DNA of 64,000 nucleotides from Haloferula luteola (GCF_014201715.1 NZ_JACHFD010000007.1:62001-126000), one strand, 5' to 3'; counted from the first letter of the stretch, positions 37,266 through 45,029 are shown. The notes: generated by a model from the letters alone, not told the origin. Made by a program: numbers and translations.

Positions 37266-38309
37266 ATGACTCCCCGCATCTGGCAACCCGACGATCCCAC
37301 GCCCGGCTGGCTCCAGGCGGAGAAGGATTCCGACCTGACGATCCATCTGCCACTCGAAGAGAATCTGGTCGTCCCCCTCCACTTCCGCCGCATTCCGGCG
37401 GGGGGATTCCGCATGGGTCAGCGCGGCGGACCGCATGACGAAGAACCCGTTCACCTAGTGAGAATTCCCCAGCCTTTTTACCTCGGCACTTTTGCCATCA
37501 CGCAGGTGCAATATCGCGCGATGGCGATGGCTTGTTTGGCGGACCTCAGCGCCATTGAACACAATCTGGGCATCGATCCGAGCGAGTACAAAGGCGACTT
37601 GCACCCGGTCGAAAACGTGAGTTGGGAGGATGCGGATGCCATCGCACGATGGTTGACTCACTCCGGGCTTTTGCCTGCGGGCTGGCATTCGGCTCTGCCA
37701 CCCGAGGCGCATTGGGAATACGCCTGTCGGGCAGGGACCGACACGGAATACTGGAGCGGTGATGGGGCGGCGGCGCTGAAGGAAGTCGGTTGGTTTTCCG
37801 ATAACAATACTGGGAAATCCCACCCCGTGGGTGAGCTGCCCGCCAATTCCAGGGGCCTCCATGACATGCACGGCAACGTGATGGAATGGTGCGCGGATGT
37901 GTGGGATGCGAAGGCGTATCGGAAGCGCCCGGATGGCTGGGTCGCGAGGGAGGGGGATGAGGCGGATGCGGGAGACGACGCGACCTATCTGAATGAAGTA
38001 GAGAGGAAGAAAGGCGACCGTGATCGCGTGCTGCGCGGCGGCACCTGGGTCAGCACGGCCGGGATGTGCCGCTCGGCGTATCGCGACAGGCTCATGCCCG
38101 TCTACCGCCTCTGGTGCATCGGCTTCCGTCTTTGCGTGTTCCCCGGTTCCGATGACCCGGCGGCCGGAGGCCCACGAGCAGCGGAGTCCGCAGCCGCAGC
38201 AGTGGAGCCGAGGGACGAGGTGCAGCAAGCGCAGGCGGGGGACGAAGCGACTGCGGTGAACCTGAGCCACGCCACCCTCCCGCCGCGCAGCGGCGGCGAA
38301 ATTTTCTGA
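37266..38309 (+). CDS. C-type-lectin/FGE-sulfatase-fold protein 1 with DGR-type variable region
   Basis: 347 residues from the ATG at 37266, 20 bp after the SLOG gene. The formylglycine-generating-enzyme (SUMF1) fold is clear: FRRIPAGGFRMGQRGG, PVENVSWEDADAIARWL, LPPEAHWEYACRAGTDTEYW, LHDMHGNVMEWCADVW and VLRGGTW ... IGFRLCVFPG. The cysteine pair used by true FGE oxygenases is not evident and there is no signal peptide, so a cytoplasmic binding role is more likely than sulfatase activation. Residues ~254-288 form a variable region shared with the second lectin gene (see 38025-38128). A ~57-residue Ala/Glu-rich tail follows, unlike ordinary FGE proteins. Probably a diversified sensor for the TIR protein encoded next. 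Confidence 0.85.
   Translation: MTPRIWQPDDPTPGWLQAEKDSDLTIHLPLEENLVVPLHFRRIPAGGFRMGQRGGPHDEEPVHLVRIPQPFYLGTFAITQVQYRAMAMACLADLSAIEHNLGIDPSEYKGDLHPVENVSWEDADAIARWLTHSGLLPAGWHSALPPEAHWEYACRAGTDTEYWSGDGAAALKEVGWFSDNNTGKSHPVGELPANSRGLHDMHGNVMEWCADVWDAKAYRKRPDGWVAREGDEADAGDDATYLNEVERKKGDRDRVLRGGTWVSTAGMCRSAYRDRLMPVYRLWCIGFRLCVFPGSDDPAAGGPRAAESAAAAVEPRDEVQQAQAGDEATAVNLSHATLPPRSGGEIF
38025..38128 (+). other. Predicted DGR variable region, copy 1
   Basis: 34 codons from CGC (R) to the TTC before the final CG. Against copy 2 (42232-42335), 21 codons are identical with no silent change and 13 differ. All 19 nucleotide differences lie at codon positions 1 or 2 and each fits an adenine in a shared template (mostly AAC, AAG or AGG codons). 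Outside the block, the paralogues differ freely at silent sites. Confidence 0.8.
38162..38191. repeat. Conserved palindrome pair downstream of variable region 1
   Basis: GGCCGGAGGCC at 38162-38172 (4-bp stem) and GCGGAGTCCGC at 38181-38191 (5-bp stem). Both recur after variable region 2 at 42368-42392, the first in a different reading frame, which points to conservation at the DNA or RNA level. Comparable in position to the inverted repeats next to DGR homing sites. Confidence 0.6.
38280..38296. repeat. GC-rich hairpin at end of lectin gene 1
   Basis: CCGCCGC at 38280-38286 and GCGGCGG at 38290-38296 with a GCA loop, 14 bp before the end of the stop codon. The same element ends lectin gene 2 (42469-42484). 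No T-run directly follows, so it is not a typical intrinsic terminator. Confidence 0.6.
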
Positions 38310-38331
38310 CTATCTAAGCCCTTTTATTTTC

Positions 38332-41300
38332 ATGACCACCCCTTCCGAAATCCAACGTGCCCTCAGATCAGAAAACGGCAAAGACTGGCAGCAAAGCGGC
38401 CCCGTTCGCAATGCCACTTGGCCCGTCGAACCCGGCGAGAGGGAACACATCGTCAAACTCGTCCTCGGCCGATTGGGCGAAGCCATGGACGAAAACGACT
38501 GGTCCGATGTCCTCCCCATCCTCGCCTCCGGCCTCAAGGACCATTTCCCCAATCTCACCCACCTCCACTTTTGGGGCCTGCCGATGGAACAACTCGGCCC
38601 GTTGCCGGACAAACTGAAGGTGCTGGATGTGAGGAAGTGCTCTCGGCTTACCCTTTTGCCAGTACTCCCGAACGCGCTCGAAACCCTCGATCTCGGCGAA
38701 TGCGTGGCACTCAAGGACAAGGGTCTCCCAAAGCAGGGGATCTCCGGTCTGCGCTGGTTCCATGTGGACGGCTGCCTGGACATTTCATCGAAACGGATCT
38801 CCAGCTTCTTGGAGGACTGCCGGGATTTGGAGGAATTCAGCGCCAAAGGATGCAGCCAAATCGACGAACTCACGTTGCCAGAGCAGGACGCCAACCCGCC
38901 CGATGGAGAAGGGCACCCGCAGTTCCCTCCGCGGAGGCTGAAGAAATTGGTGCTCGAAGGCTGTTTGTCTCTTCGGAAACTGCCTTGTCTCGCGGGTTAC
39001 CCGTGGCTCTATCATCTCAACCTTTCAGGGTGCAAAGCTCTGGAAAACTTGCCGAAGTTGCCTGCGGGCATGCGTTACGTGATCCTGCATGGCTGTGACG
39101 TCTTGACCGGATTTCTCGGTCAGAAGCTCGGTCCTCTCGACCGGGGAGCTAAGGATGAGAACGTTATCGCCAATCTTCGGAGTAGGCAGAAGTTCGGCGA
39201 CGAAATCGGATTTTCCGCCCACGCCAAAATCCTACTTATGGGAGATGGCCGGGTTGGGAAAACCACGCTCGCGAAGCGACTCGTTTGGGACAGCATGGGT
39301 TCGGACTGGCAGGCGGCGAATCATTCCGCCAGACCGGTGGTCGGAGAGCCCTTTACCGAAAAGGTCGCTTTCCGCAGTTGGCAAACGCGCGTCTTCCTCG
39401 AGCCGGAGCAGGCCAACGAACTCAATGCGACAGCGGAACGAGCCCGCCTCGATCCACCGTGCGATGAATTCGGGACGATGCCCGCCACGGTTCGGATGCT
39501 CGATTTCGGAGGCCAGGAACTCTATCACATGACCCACCGGATCTTCGCCAGCGAAGGGACGGTGTTCCTCCTAGTTTGGAATGAAAATGATCCGGATTGG
39601 AAGGAGATCGACAAGGAGGGCGAGACCGTTGGTTTTTCGCCGGAGGAATGGCGCGACTTCAACCGGCGGAGAACACTTGAATACTGGCTCGACTATATCT
39701 TCTCAATGCGGGAGGACGCCAAAGTTGCCTTGGTGTGCACCGGGTGCAAATCGACCGCAGCCAGGGCACCATGGAAGCCGCGACTCGGGCGCCACACGGC
39801 CCGCGAGGGGATCGAGTGCTTCCATCTCGATAGCGTCGATGACATCGACTGCGCGGCGAATCAAGAGTATCAGGATCTGCGCAAGTGGCTGGCTGAGAAG
39901 TGCGCAGGGGAAGCTTGGCGGACGGGAATCGTCCAGCCCCGCTTCTTCGGGGAAATCGGTGACTACGTCGGGAGTTTGCTCGAAGAGAACGAGCGGGAGC
40001 GGGCCCGGCACAGGGATCCCCGGCATCTCCTGATCAGCGCCAAGGATTGGGGCAAGAGAGTGCAGGAAGCGCACGCGAAAACCTCATCCAGCCTGGGTCT
40101 GGATTCGAACGACATCGAAGCGATCACTCGTTACCTGCACGATGGTGGGAGGATCTTCAGGGTCCGGGGGAATGGCGAGGAGGCAATTCTGATCGATCAA
40201 TACTGGGGCAGCAGGATCCTTTATTCGCTGCTTTCCCCAAGATCGCCTCTCACAAGGGTGATCAAAGAGAACGGAGGATGGTTCCAGTTGGCCGCGCTGG
40301 AGGTCACGAAAACCTGGCAGCGGCTACCCGATGGGCTGCAGCGTGAGATGATCCTGCGCTACATGGAGGAGTGTCGGGTGATCGCGAGAATTGCAGGGGA
40401 CGGAGAGGTGCGCTTGGGCGGAGCATTGTACGTTGCTACAGAGAAGTGGCTCCTGCCTGAATTCGCTGCGGTCGAAGCCCGGATTTCCGCAGTGGCCGAG
40501 TATGTAAGGCGACCGGGCACGCGGACCCTGATGCGAGAGGACTTCCGATTCGAGGAACCGAAGATTTCGGAATTCGACTACCGCGCCCTCAGCGGTTACC
40601 TCAGCACTCGATTCGGGAAAAACGTCATCTGGTTCCGCAACGGAATGTTCGCAACCAACGATGAACTCAATCCGGACTGGTTCATTCAGTTGAAATGGGA
40701 AGAGGAGGAGAAAGACGGCTTCTCAGGGCGCCTGAACGCCCGGATTTGCGCTGACAGCGATGTCATCGAGGCCTATGCAGGCCTCCTTGAGGAAGCGTTG
40801 GCCGGTGATGCCTGTCCGGTTCCGGTCTTGCGCAGATTGAAACGAGCGAGAGATTGTCACGATGAATTGGACATCAGTTTCTATCGGAAGCTGGAAGGTG
40901 GGGACTTTCAAGTGGCAGTATCGAGTGCGGGCGCGGACGCGTCGCTTGCCGAAGCGCTCGTTGGTTTCCTGAAAGCCAAGGGTCTTAGGACTGCTTGGTA
41001 TCGCGACGATCAATGCCGCTCGGGCGACCGGGCGGAGTTGATGAACTTCATGAAGAGCCTGTCACTTCCTCCGGTGATTGTTCTCATCCTCTCGGATCAC
41101 TACCTATCTGAGGACAATTCCAAATTTTATTGTGCGTGGGAGCTGGCGGATGCTGTCAAGGCGATGGCGAGTGGCAAGCGAGTTCCGGCGCAAACGGTGG
41201 TGATCTATTCTCCTGGTGAGATCGTCAATTCAAGAACGATCCACAGGGTCGCCAAGACGCGGTTCCTTGCACTCGAGGATCACTTTTGGCGCCAATACGT

Positions 41301-41532
41301 TGCTGAAGGCTCTGATGGCCAAGTGGAGTTCAAACCTTTGCAGGATATGAGCCTGCACTTCAAGACTGCGGTGAGTAATCTCGCGGTCTTTCAAGCGCGC
41401 CGTGGAAATCTCGGGACATACGCGCATGCTTTGAGCTTGCCTGGTGGCGGCTGGGATTTTTCGGAAGTTCTCGATCACGTGAAGAAGGGATTGGAAACCA
41501 CGCATTCGAACCGGAAAGGCCCCGGGTGCTGA
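38332..41532 (+). CDS. LRR-Roc-COR-TIR protein (bacterial Roco with TIR effector)
   Basis: 1066 residues. Leucine-rich repeats cover ~70-270 (LTHLHFWGLPMEQLGPLP, LKVLDVRKCSRLTLLP, LYHLNLSGCKALENLPKLP). A Roc GTPase follows with P-loop GDGRVGKTT (304-312) and switch motif DFGGQELYHMTHR (from Asp391), then a COR-like region (~540-840). The C-terminus is a TIR domain from ~858 (FQVAVSSAGADASLAEALV ... VIVLILSDHYLSEDNSKF), with Glu937 in AWEL at the place of the catalytic glutamate of NAD-cleaving TIRs. The architecture resembles NLR-type sensors: LRR ligand recognition, GTPase switch, NADase output. It lies between the two diversified lectin genes, 22 bp after the first and directly abutting the second. 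Confidence 0.88.
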   Translation: MTTPSEIQRALRSENGKDWQQSGPVRNATWPVEPGEREHIVKLVLGRLGEAMDENDWSDVLPILASGLKDHFPNLTHLHFWGLPMEQLGPLPDKLKVLDVRKCSRLTLLPVLPNALETLDLGECVALKDKGLPKQGISGLRWFHVDGCLDISSKRISSFLEDCRDLEEFSAKGCSQIDELTLPEQDANPPDGEGHPQFPPRRLKKLVLEGCLSLRKLPCLAGYPWLYHLNLSGCKALENLPKLPAGMRYVILHGCDVLTGFLGQKLGPLDRGAKDENVIANLRSRQKFGDEIGFSAHAKILLMGDGRVGKTTLAKRLVWDSMGSDWQAANHSARPVVGEPFTEKVAFRSWQTRVFLEPEQANELNATAERARLDPPCDEFGTMPATVRMLDFGGQELYHMTHRIFASEGTVFLLVWNENDPDWKEIDKEGETVGFSPEEWRDFNRRRTLEYWLDYIFSMREDAKVALVCTGCKSTAARAPWKPRLGRHTAREGIECFHLDSVDDIDCAANQEYQDLRKWLAEKCAGEAWRTGIVQPRFFGEIGDYVGSLLEENERERARHRDPRHLLISAKDWGKRVQEAHAKTSSSLGLDSNDIEAITRYLHDGGRIFRVRGNGEEAILIDQYWGSRILYSLLSPRSPLTRVIKENGGWFQLAALEVTKTWQRLPDGLQREMILRYMEECRVIARIAGDGEVRLGGALYVATEKWLLPEFAAVEARISAVAEYVRRPGTRTLMREDFRFEEPKISEFDYRALSGYLSTRFGKNVIWFRNGMFATNDELNPDWFIQLKWEEEEKDGFSGRLNARICADSDVIEAYAGLLEEALAGDACPVPVLRRLKRARDCHDELDISFYRKLEGGDFQVAVSSAGADASLAEALVGFLKAKGLRTAWYRDDQCRSGDRAELMNFMKSLSLPPVIVLILSDHYLSEDNSKFYCAWELADAVKAMASGKRVPAQTVVIYSPGEIVNSRTIHRVAKTRFLALEDHFWRQYVAEGSDGQVEFKPLQDMSLHFKTAVSNLAVFQARRGNLGTYAHALSLPGGGWDFSEVLDHVKKGLETTHSNRKGPGC

Positions 41533-42501
41533 ATGCAAATGGAACACTTAAGTCGTTTGGCTGTGGGACAACAAAGAAAGCCCCCGATCATTGTTCCCCT
41601 GGACGATGGCGTCACCTTGACCTTCCGGCACATCCCGGCGGGGAGCTTCCGCATGGGGCAGCGGGGTGGGGAGGCGAACGAAGAGCCGGTGACGGAAGTC
41701 TTCGTCGGGGAGTTCTGGATGGGGGAGACACCGGTGACGCTGGAGCAGTATGGGGTGATGGCGGGCTGGGCAGGGTTGGACCCGAATCCAAGTTATTTCG
41801 AGAATCTCGAGGATTCGGCACGGCGGCCGGTGGAGCAGGTGAGTTGGGATGATGCAATGGCGGTGGCGGTGGAATTGCGGAAACGGATGGAGGCTCTCGA
41901 TCGGCTGCCTCGCGTGCATGGGGTGGGTTTGCCCAGTGAAGCGATGTGGGAATACGCCTGCCGGGCGCGGACGCAGACGGAGTATTGGAGTGGTGATGGG
42001 GAGGCTGCCTTGGTGGAGGTGGGATGGCATGGCGAGGAATGGGTCAAGGGTGGCACGCACGTGGTTGCGGGTAAGCGGCGTCCCAATGCCTTCGGCCTGC
42101 ATGACATGCATGGCAATGTATGGGAGTGGTGCGCGGATGTTGATGAGGACGATGCCTACCGGATGGTGGTGCCCGGGGCGGTGATGCCTTGGCCGGCTTG
42201 CGGACCACGGCGCAAGGATGACCACCGCCCTCGCGTGCTGCGCGGCGGCTCCTGGGACTTCACGGCCTGGGGGTGCCGCTCGGCGTATCGCTTCAGGCGC
42301 TGGCCCGGCCTCCGCCACAGGCTCATCGGCTTCCGCCTGTGTGTGTTCCCCGGTCCAGTGAAACAGGGGCCGGAGGCCAGAGCGGAGTCCGCGACTGGAG
42401 CCAAGGCAAGGAGGGACGACGCAGCCGTGGCGGAAGGGGTGGACGGAGCGGATCTGAATACGAACTTCCCGCCGCGCAGCGGCGAAAATTCTGACGCATG
42501 A
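41533..42501 (+). CDS. C-type-lectin/FGE-sulfatase-fold protein 2 with DGR-type variable region
   Basis: 322 residues. The ATG follows the Roco stop with no gap. Fold markers are FRHIPAGSFRMGQRGGEANE, PVEQVSWDDAMAVAVEL, LPSEAMWEYACRARTQTEYW, LHDMHGNVWEWCADV and VLRGGSW ... IGFRLCVFPG. It is clearly paralogous to lectin protein 1 but diverged at silent sites (for example six of thirteen conserved codons around LHDMHGNV), except within the variable block, where silent sites are identical. The C-terminal tail ends in FPPRSGENSDA, similar to the PPRSGGEIF tail of protein 1. It has no signal peptide. It overlaps the ClpX-like gene by 4 bases. Confidence 0.85.
   Translation: MQMEHLSRLAVGQQRKPPIIVPLDDGVTLTFRHIPAGSFRMGQRGGEANEEPVTEVFVGEFWMGETPVTLEQYGVMAGWAGLDPNPSYFENLEDSARRPVEQVSWDDAMAVAVELRKRMEALDRLPRVHGVGLPSEAMWEYACRARTQTEYWSGDGEAALVEVGWHGEEWVKGGTHVVAGKRRPNAFGLHDMHGNVWEWCADVDEDDAYRMVVPGAVMPWPACGPRRKDDHRPRVLRGGSWDFTAWGCRSAYRFRRWPGLRHRLIGFRLCVFPGPVKQGPEARAESATGAKARRDDAAVAEGVDGADLNTNFPPRSGENSDA
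42232..42335 (+). other. Predicted DGR variable region, copy 2
   Basis: 34-codon block aligned without gaps to 38025-38128. Differing residues relative to copy 1 include T/S, V/D, S/F, G/W, M/G, D/F, L/R, M/W, V/G, Y/L, L/H, W/R and C/L, a range expected when template adenines are replaced at random. Silent differences restart right after the block (CGT/CGC, CTT/CTG, TGC/TGT). Confidence 0.8.
42368..42392. repeat. Conserved palindrome pair downstream of variable region 2
   Basis: GGCCGGAGGCC at 42368-42378 and GCGGAGTCCGC at 42382-42392, the same two elements as at 38162-38191 but with a 3-base spacer instead of 8. Confidence 0.6.
42469..42484. repeat. GC-rich hairpin at end of lectin gene 2
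   Basis: CGCCGC at 42470-42475 pairs with GCGGCG at 42479-42484 around a GCA loop, matching the element at 38280-38296. It lies just before the start of the ClpX-like gene and could affect its translation. Confidence 0.55.
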
Positions 42502-43952
42502 ACCACCCCTCGAACGAACTGCCGACGCCTGCAGAGATGACCGCGCATCTCGACAGCTACGTGCGCGGCCAAACGCTGGCGAAGCGGGATCTGGCGGTGG
42601 CGGTTTACAACCACTACCTCGCCCGGGCCCTGCGCGAGCGGGACGGCGAGGATCTCGGCCGCCATCACCTCCTCATGATCGGCCCGACGGGTGTGGGGAA
42701 ATCCTATCTGGTCCGGACCCTCGGCGATTTCCTCGGCGTGCCGGTGGGCTTTTCCAGCGCGACCTCGCTGGTGGAGGCCGGCTACAAGGGCAGCAGCGTG
42801 GAAAGCGTGGTGCGGGCGCTGCTCGACCGCGCCGGGGGCGATGCTCGGAAGGCGGAGAAGGGCATCGTTTTCCTCGATGAGATCGACAAGATCCGCCGTG
42901 GCGAAACCGGTGGCCGGGACGTCAGTGGCGAGGGGGTCCAGAACGCGTTGCTCACCCTGCTGGACGGCCGGATGTCCGATGGTGAGGAAACCTCCCGCCA
43001 CGCCGGAGTGGATACCGGCAAGCTGCTTTTCGTCTGCACCGGGGCCTTTGTCGGGCTTGAGGAAATCGTCAAAGCGCGCCTCGGTCGGGGGAAGGGGACG
43101 ATGGGCTTCCATGCCATGGGCGGGAAGGACGCGGAAACCCGGGAGCTGCTGGGGGAAGCGCAGACGGCGGACTTGGTGAAGTTCGGGATGATCCCGGAAT
43201 TCATCGGTCGCTTCGCCACGGTCAGCGTGCTGCACGAGCTGAGCCTCGACGACCTGCGTGCCATCGCGGGTGCCGAGACCGAGCAATCGCCGCTGAGCCG
43301 CCAGCGCAAGCTGGCCCGCGCCCATGGCATCGAGCTGGTCCTCACCGACGACGCGCTGGATGCGATCGCCCGCGAGGCGCAGGAGCTGGGAACCGGTGCG
43401 CGCGGATTGCACCGGCTGATCGGCAAGGCGGTGGACGGCGTGGACTACCGCTGGCCGGAGCTGGCCCGCGACGGCGTCACGCGGGTGGAGATCGACAGCG
43501 CCGCCGCGCTGGGCCAAGGCGAGCCGACGCTGGTGAAGGGCGAGCGGATCTTCGAGCCGATCGATGAGGATCTGCGCCGGGAAAGCCTGCGGGGCCTGCC
43601 GCCGAGGCCGCGCCCGGTGCTGCGGCACGCCGCGGCGGACGGCCTGACCGACGTCTCCGGTTGGACCGAAGAGGCGATCTGGAACCGGGTGGAAGAGATC
43701 AAGGCGAGGCTCGGATGGGGAGAAACGACCGGCAGCGCGCGCAAGTGGTGGGAGACCTTTGAAAACGAGAACCGCCACCGCCCGGCGCTGATCCTACGGC
43801 TGTGCGAGGAGCTGAAAAAGCGCGACGCGGCGATCGAGGAGTTTTTTCTGAGCTACGTGTATTCCAACACCGACAACATCCAGGCGAACCTGCATTTTCT
43901 CGACTACCGGCGACTGAAGGAGGCTGGAGAGAAGAAGGAGCCGAAGAGCTGA
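42498..43952 (+). CDS. ClpX-like AAA+ unfoldase without zinc-finger domain
   Basis: 484 residues. It matches the ClpX AAA core: Walker A MIGPTGVGKSYL, pore-loop GYKG (GYVG in ClpX), Walker B IVFLDEIDKI, FGMIPEFIGRF and TGARGLHRLI. The N-terminal C4 zinc domain of housekeeping ClpX is missing, and a ~110-residue C-terminal extension of unknown fold is added. A TMGF stretch sits where ClpX carries the IGF loop that docks ClpP, so partnering with ClpP is possible. Its ATG overlaps the stop of lectin gene 2. Within the island it could remodel or degrade an activated complex; that role is inferred. Confidence 0.88.
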   Translation: MNHPSNELPTPAEMTAHLDSYVRGQTLAKRDLAVAVYNHYLARALRERDGEDLGRHHLLMIGPTGVGKSYLVRTLGDFLGVPVGFSSATSLVEAGYKGSSVESVVRALLDRAGGDARKAEKGIVFLDEIDKIRRGETGGRDVSGEGVQNALLTLLDGRMSDGEETSRHAGVDTGKLLFVCTGAFVGLEEIVKARLGRGKGTMGFHAMGGKDAETRELLGEAQTADLVKFGMIPEFIGRFATVSVLHELSLDDLRAIAGAETEQSPLSRQRKLARAHGIELVLTDDALDAIAREAQELGTGARGLHRLIGKAVDGVDYRWPELARDGVTRVEIDSAAALGQGEPTLVKGERIFEPIDEDLRRESLRGLPPRPRPVLRHAAADGLTDVSGWTEEAIWNRVEEIKARLGWGETTGSARKWWETFENENRHRPALILRLCEELKKRDAAIEEFFLSYVYSNTDNIQANLHFLDYRRLKEAGEKKEPKS

Positions 43953-43961
43953 GGCATTGAA

Positions 43962-45029
43962 TCAATCTCCGAGGGTAGGGAGATAGCTGTCCAGCTCTTC
44001 CATTCGAATCACCCGGATGGAATTGAGTTCGATGGTCGAGGTGGTGATGCCCTTTTCGGAAAGAATCGCGGTCATGCGGCGATAGAAGGTGGCGATCTCC
44101 CGGCGGGCGAGTTGCTGCCGGAATTCCACGTTGGCTTCCAACTGGCGGGTTTCGTCCTGAGTCCGCCAGAAATCGTCCACGCGGGTGATGACCTCATCCG
44201 AGGTGAGGAGCGTGGTGGGGATGTCGATCATGTGCAGGGGTGAGTTCGCCCCTGTCCTTGGAAGAGCATAAACGCTGATGTCCCTACCGTCGCGGATTCG
44301 GACGTGGACATTCGAGGTGTGGAGAGTCTGCTTGCAGTATTCATCCACCTGCTTGCGGTTCATCAGATGGTTGGGAACGACGATGGTGAGAGTGTAGCCC
44401 GACTCCTTCTTCCATGGATGGGCTGAGTCGTCCTCAAAACGAATCGACTGCTCTTCATCCAGCTTCTCGTGGACCGGGTTGACGAAGTTGTAGAAGTAGC
44501 TCTGAACGAGACCCAGGGCCGGAAGGTCGGAGTGGAAGAGGTCTTCGCCGAGATTGGAGAGCTGGGCGATGATCTCGTTTGCGATCGGTTGGAGTGCTTC
44601 CTCCCACGGCATGGCAGGAGCCGGGTCGTAGGAGAAGAGCTTGCTGTGGCGCATGTAGGAGGGGACGCGGACGTTCAACTCGGAAGGAACGAGCATGAAC
44701 ACCTTCTTGGTGCCGAGCCGGGCCATGGTGGCACCGAGTTCGAAAACGACATTGTCGCGAGGGACTCGGATTTCGCGGCTGGAGCCGTCGACGAGGGTTT
44801 GGAGTTGAACGTCGTCTGCGCCGAGAACGAGGACGGCGACGTCGATGGTGAGGAGCTTGCGTAGGAAAGTGGTCAGGATCGTTTCTCCCTCGCGGTCGAA
44901 AAAGCTGCGGTAGGGGACGATGGGGAAGTGCTTGCCAAGGAGTTCGGCCAGCGCTTCGGCGATGGGGTAGTTTGCCCCGGAACTGAAGACGACGCCACTG
45001 AGGTCGGGTCGGAGTTCGTATCGATCCAT
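43962..45029 (-). CDS. TIR-STING-type protein (CAP12-like TIR with prokaryotic STING-like domain)
   Basis: 355 residues, convergent with the ClpX-like gene (9 bp between stops). Residues ~1-135 form a TIR-like nucleotide-binding domain of the CAP12/PCTIR type: VVFSSGANYPIAEALAEL, VAVLVLGADD and RDNVVFELGATMARLG, with Glu97 as the expected catalytic residue. Residues ~160-330 look like a prokaryotic STING domain: LGLVQSYFYNFVNPVHEKL, YTLTIVVPNHL and DIPTTLLTSDEVI. Bacterial TIR-STING is known as a CBASS effector that binds cyclic di-GMP and then destroys NAD+. No CD-NTase gene accompanies it here. The STING part is a pattern-based call. Confidence 0.7.
   Translation of the reverse strand: MDRYELRPDLSGVVFSSGANYPIAEALAELLGKHFPIVPYRSFFDREGETILTTFLRKLLTIDVAVLVLGADDVQLQTLVDGSSREIRVPRDNVVFELGATMARLGTKKVFMLVPSELNVRVPSYMRHSKLFSYDPAPAMPWEEALQPIANEIIAQLSNLGEDLFHSDLPALGLVQSYFYNFVNPVHEKLDEEQSIRFEDDSAHPWKKESGYTLTIVVPNHLMNRKQVDEYCKQTLHTSNVHVRIRDGRDISVYALPRTGANSPLHMIDIPTTLLTSDEVITRVDDFWRTQDETRQLEANVEFRQQLARREIATFYRRMTAILSEKGITTSTIELNSIRVIRMEELDSYLPTLGD

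Noticed and set aside
38280..38296. GC hairpin as an intrinsic terminator after lectin gene 1
   Set aside because: There is no T-run directly after the stem, the hairpin lies within the coding region and the downstream Roco gene seems to belong to the same transcript.
38025..42335. Shared block as simple gene conversion between paralogues
   Set aside because: Conversion explains the identical silent sites but not 19 differences restricted to codon positions 1 and 2 with none at position 3. It remains possible as a part of the history.
37266..42501. Lectin-fold genes as true formylglycine-generating enzymes activating a sulfatase
   Set aside because: No sulfatase gene is nearby, the paired catalytic cysteines are not evident, and the variable block covers the binding face. 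A binding role fits better.
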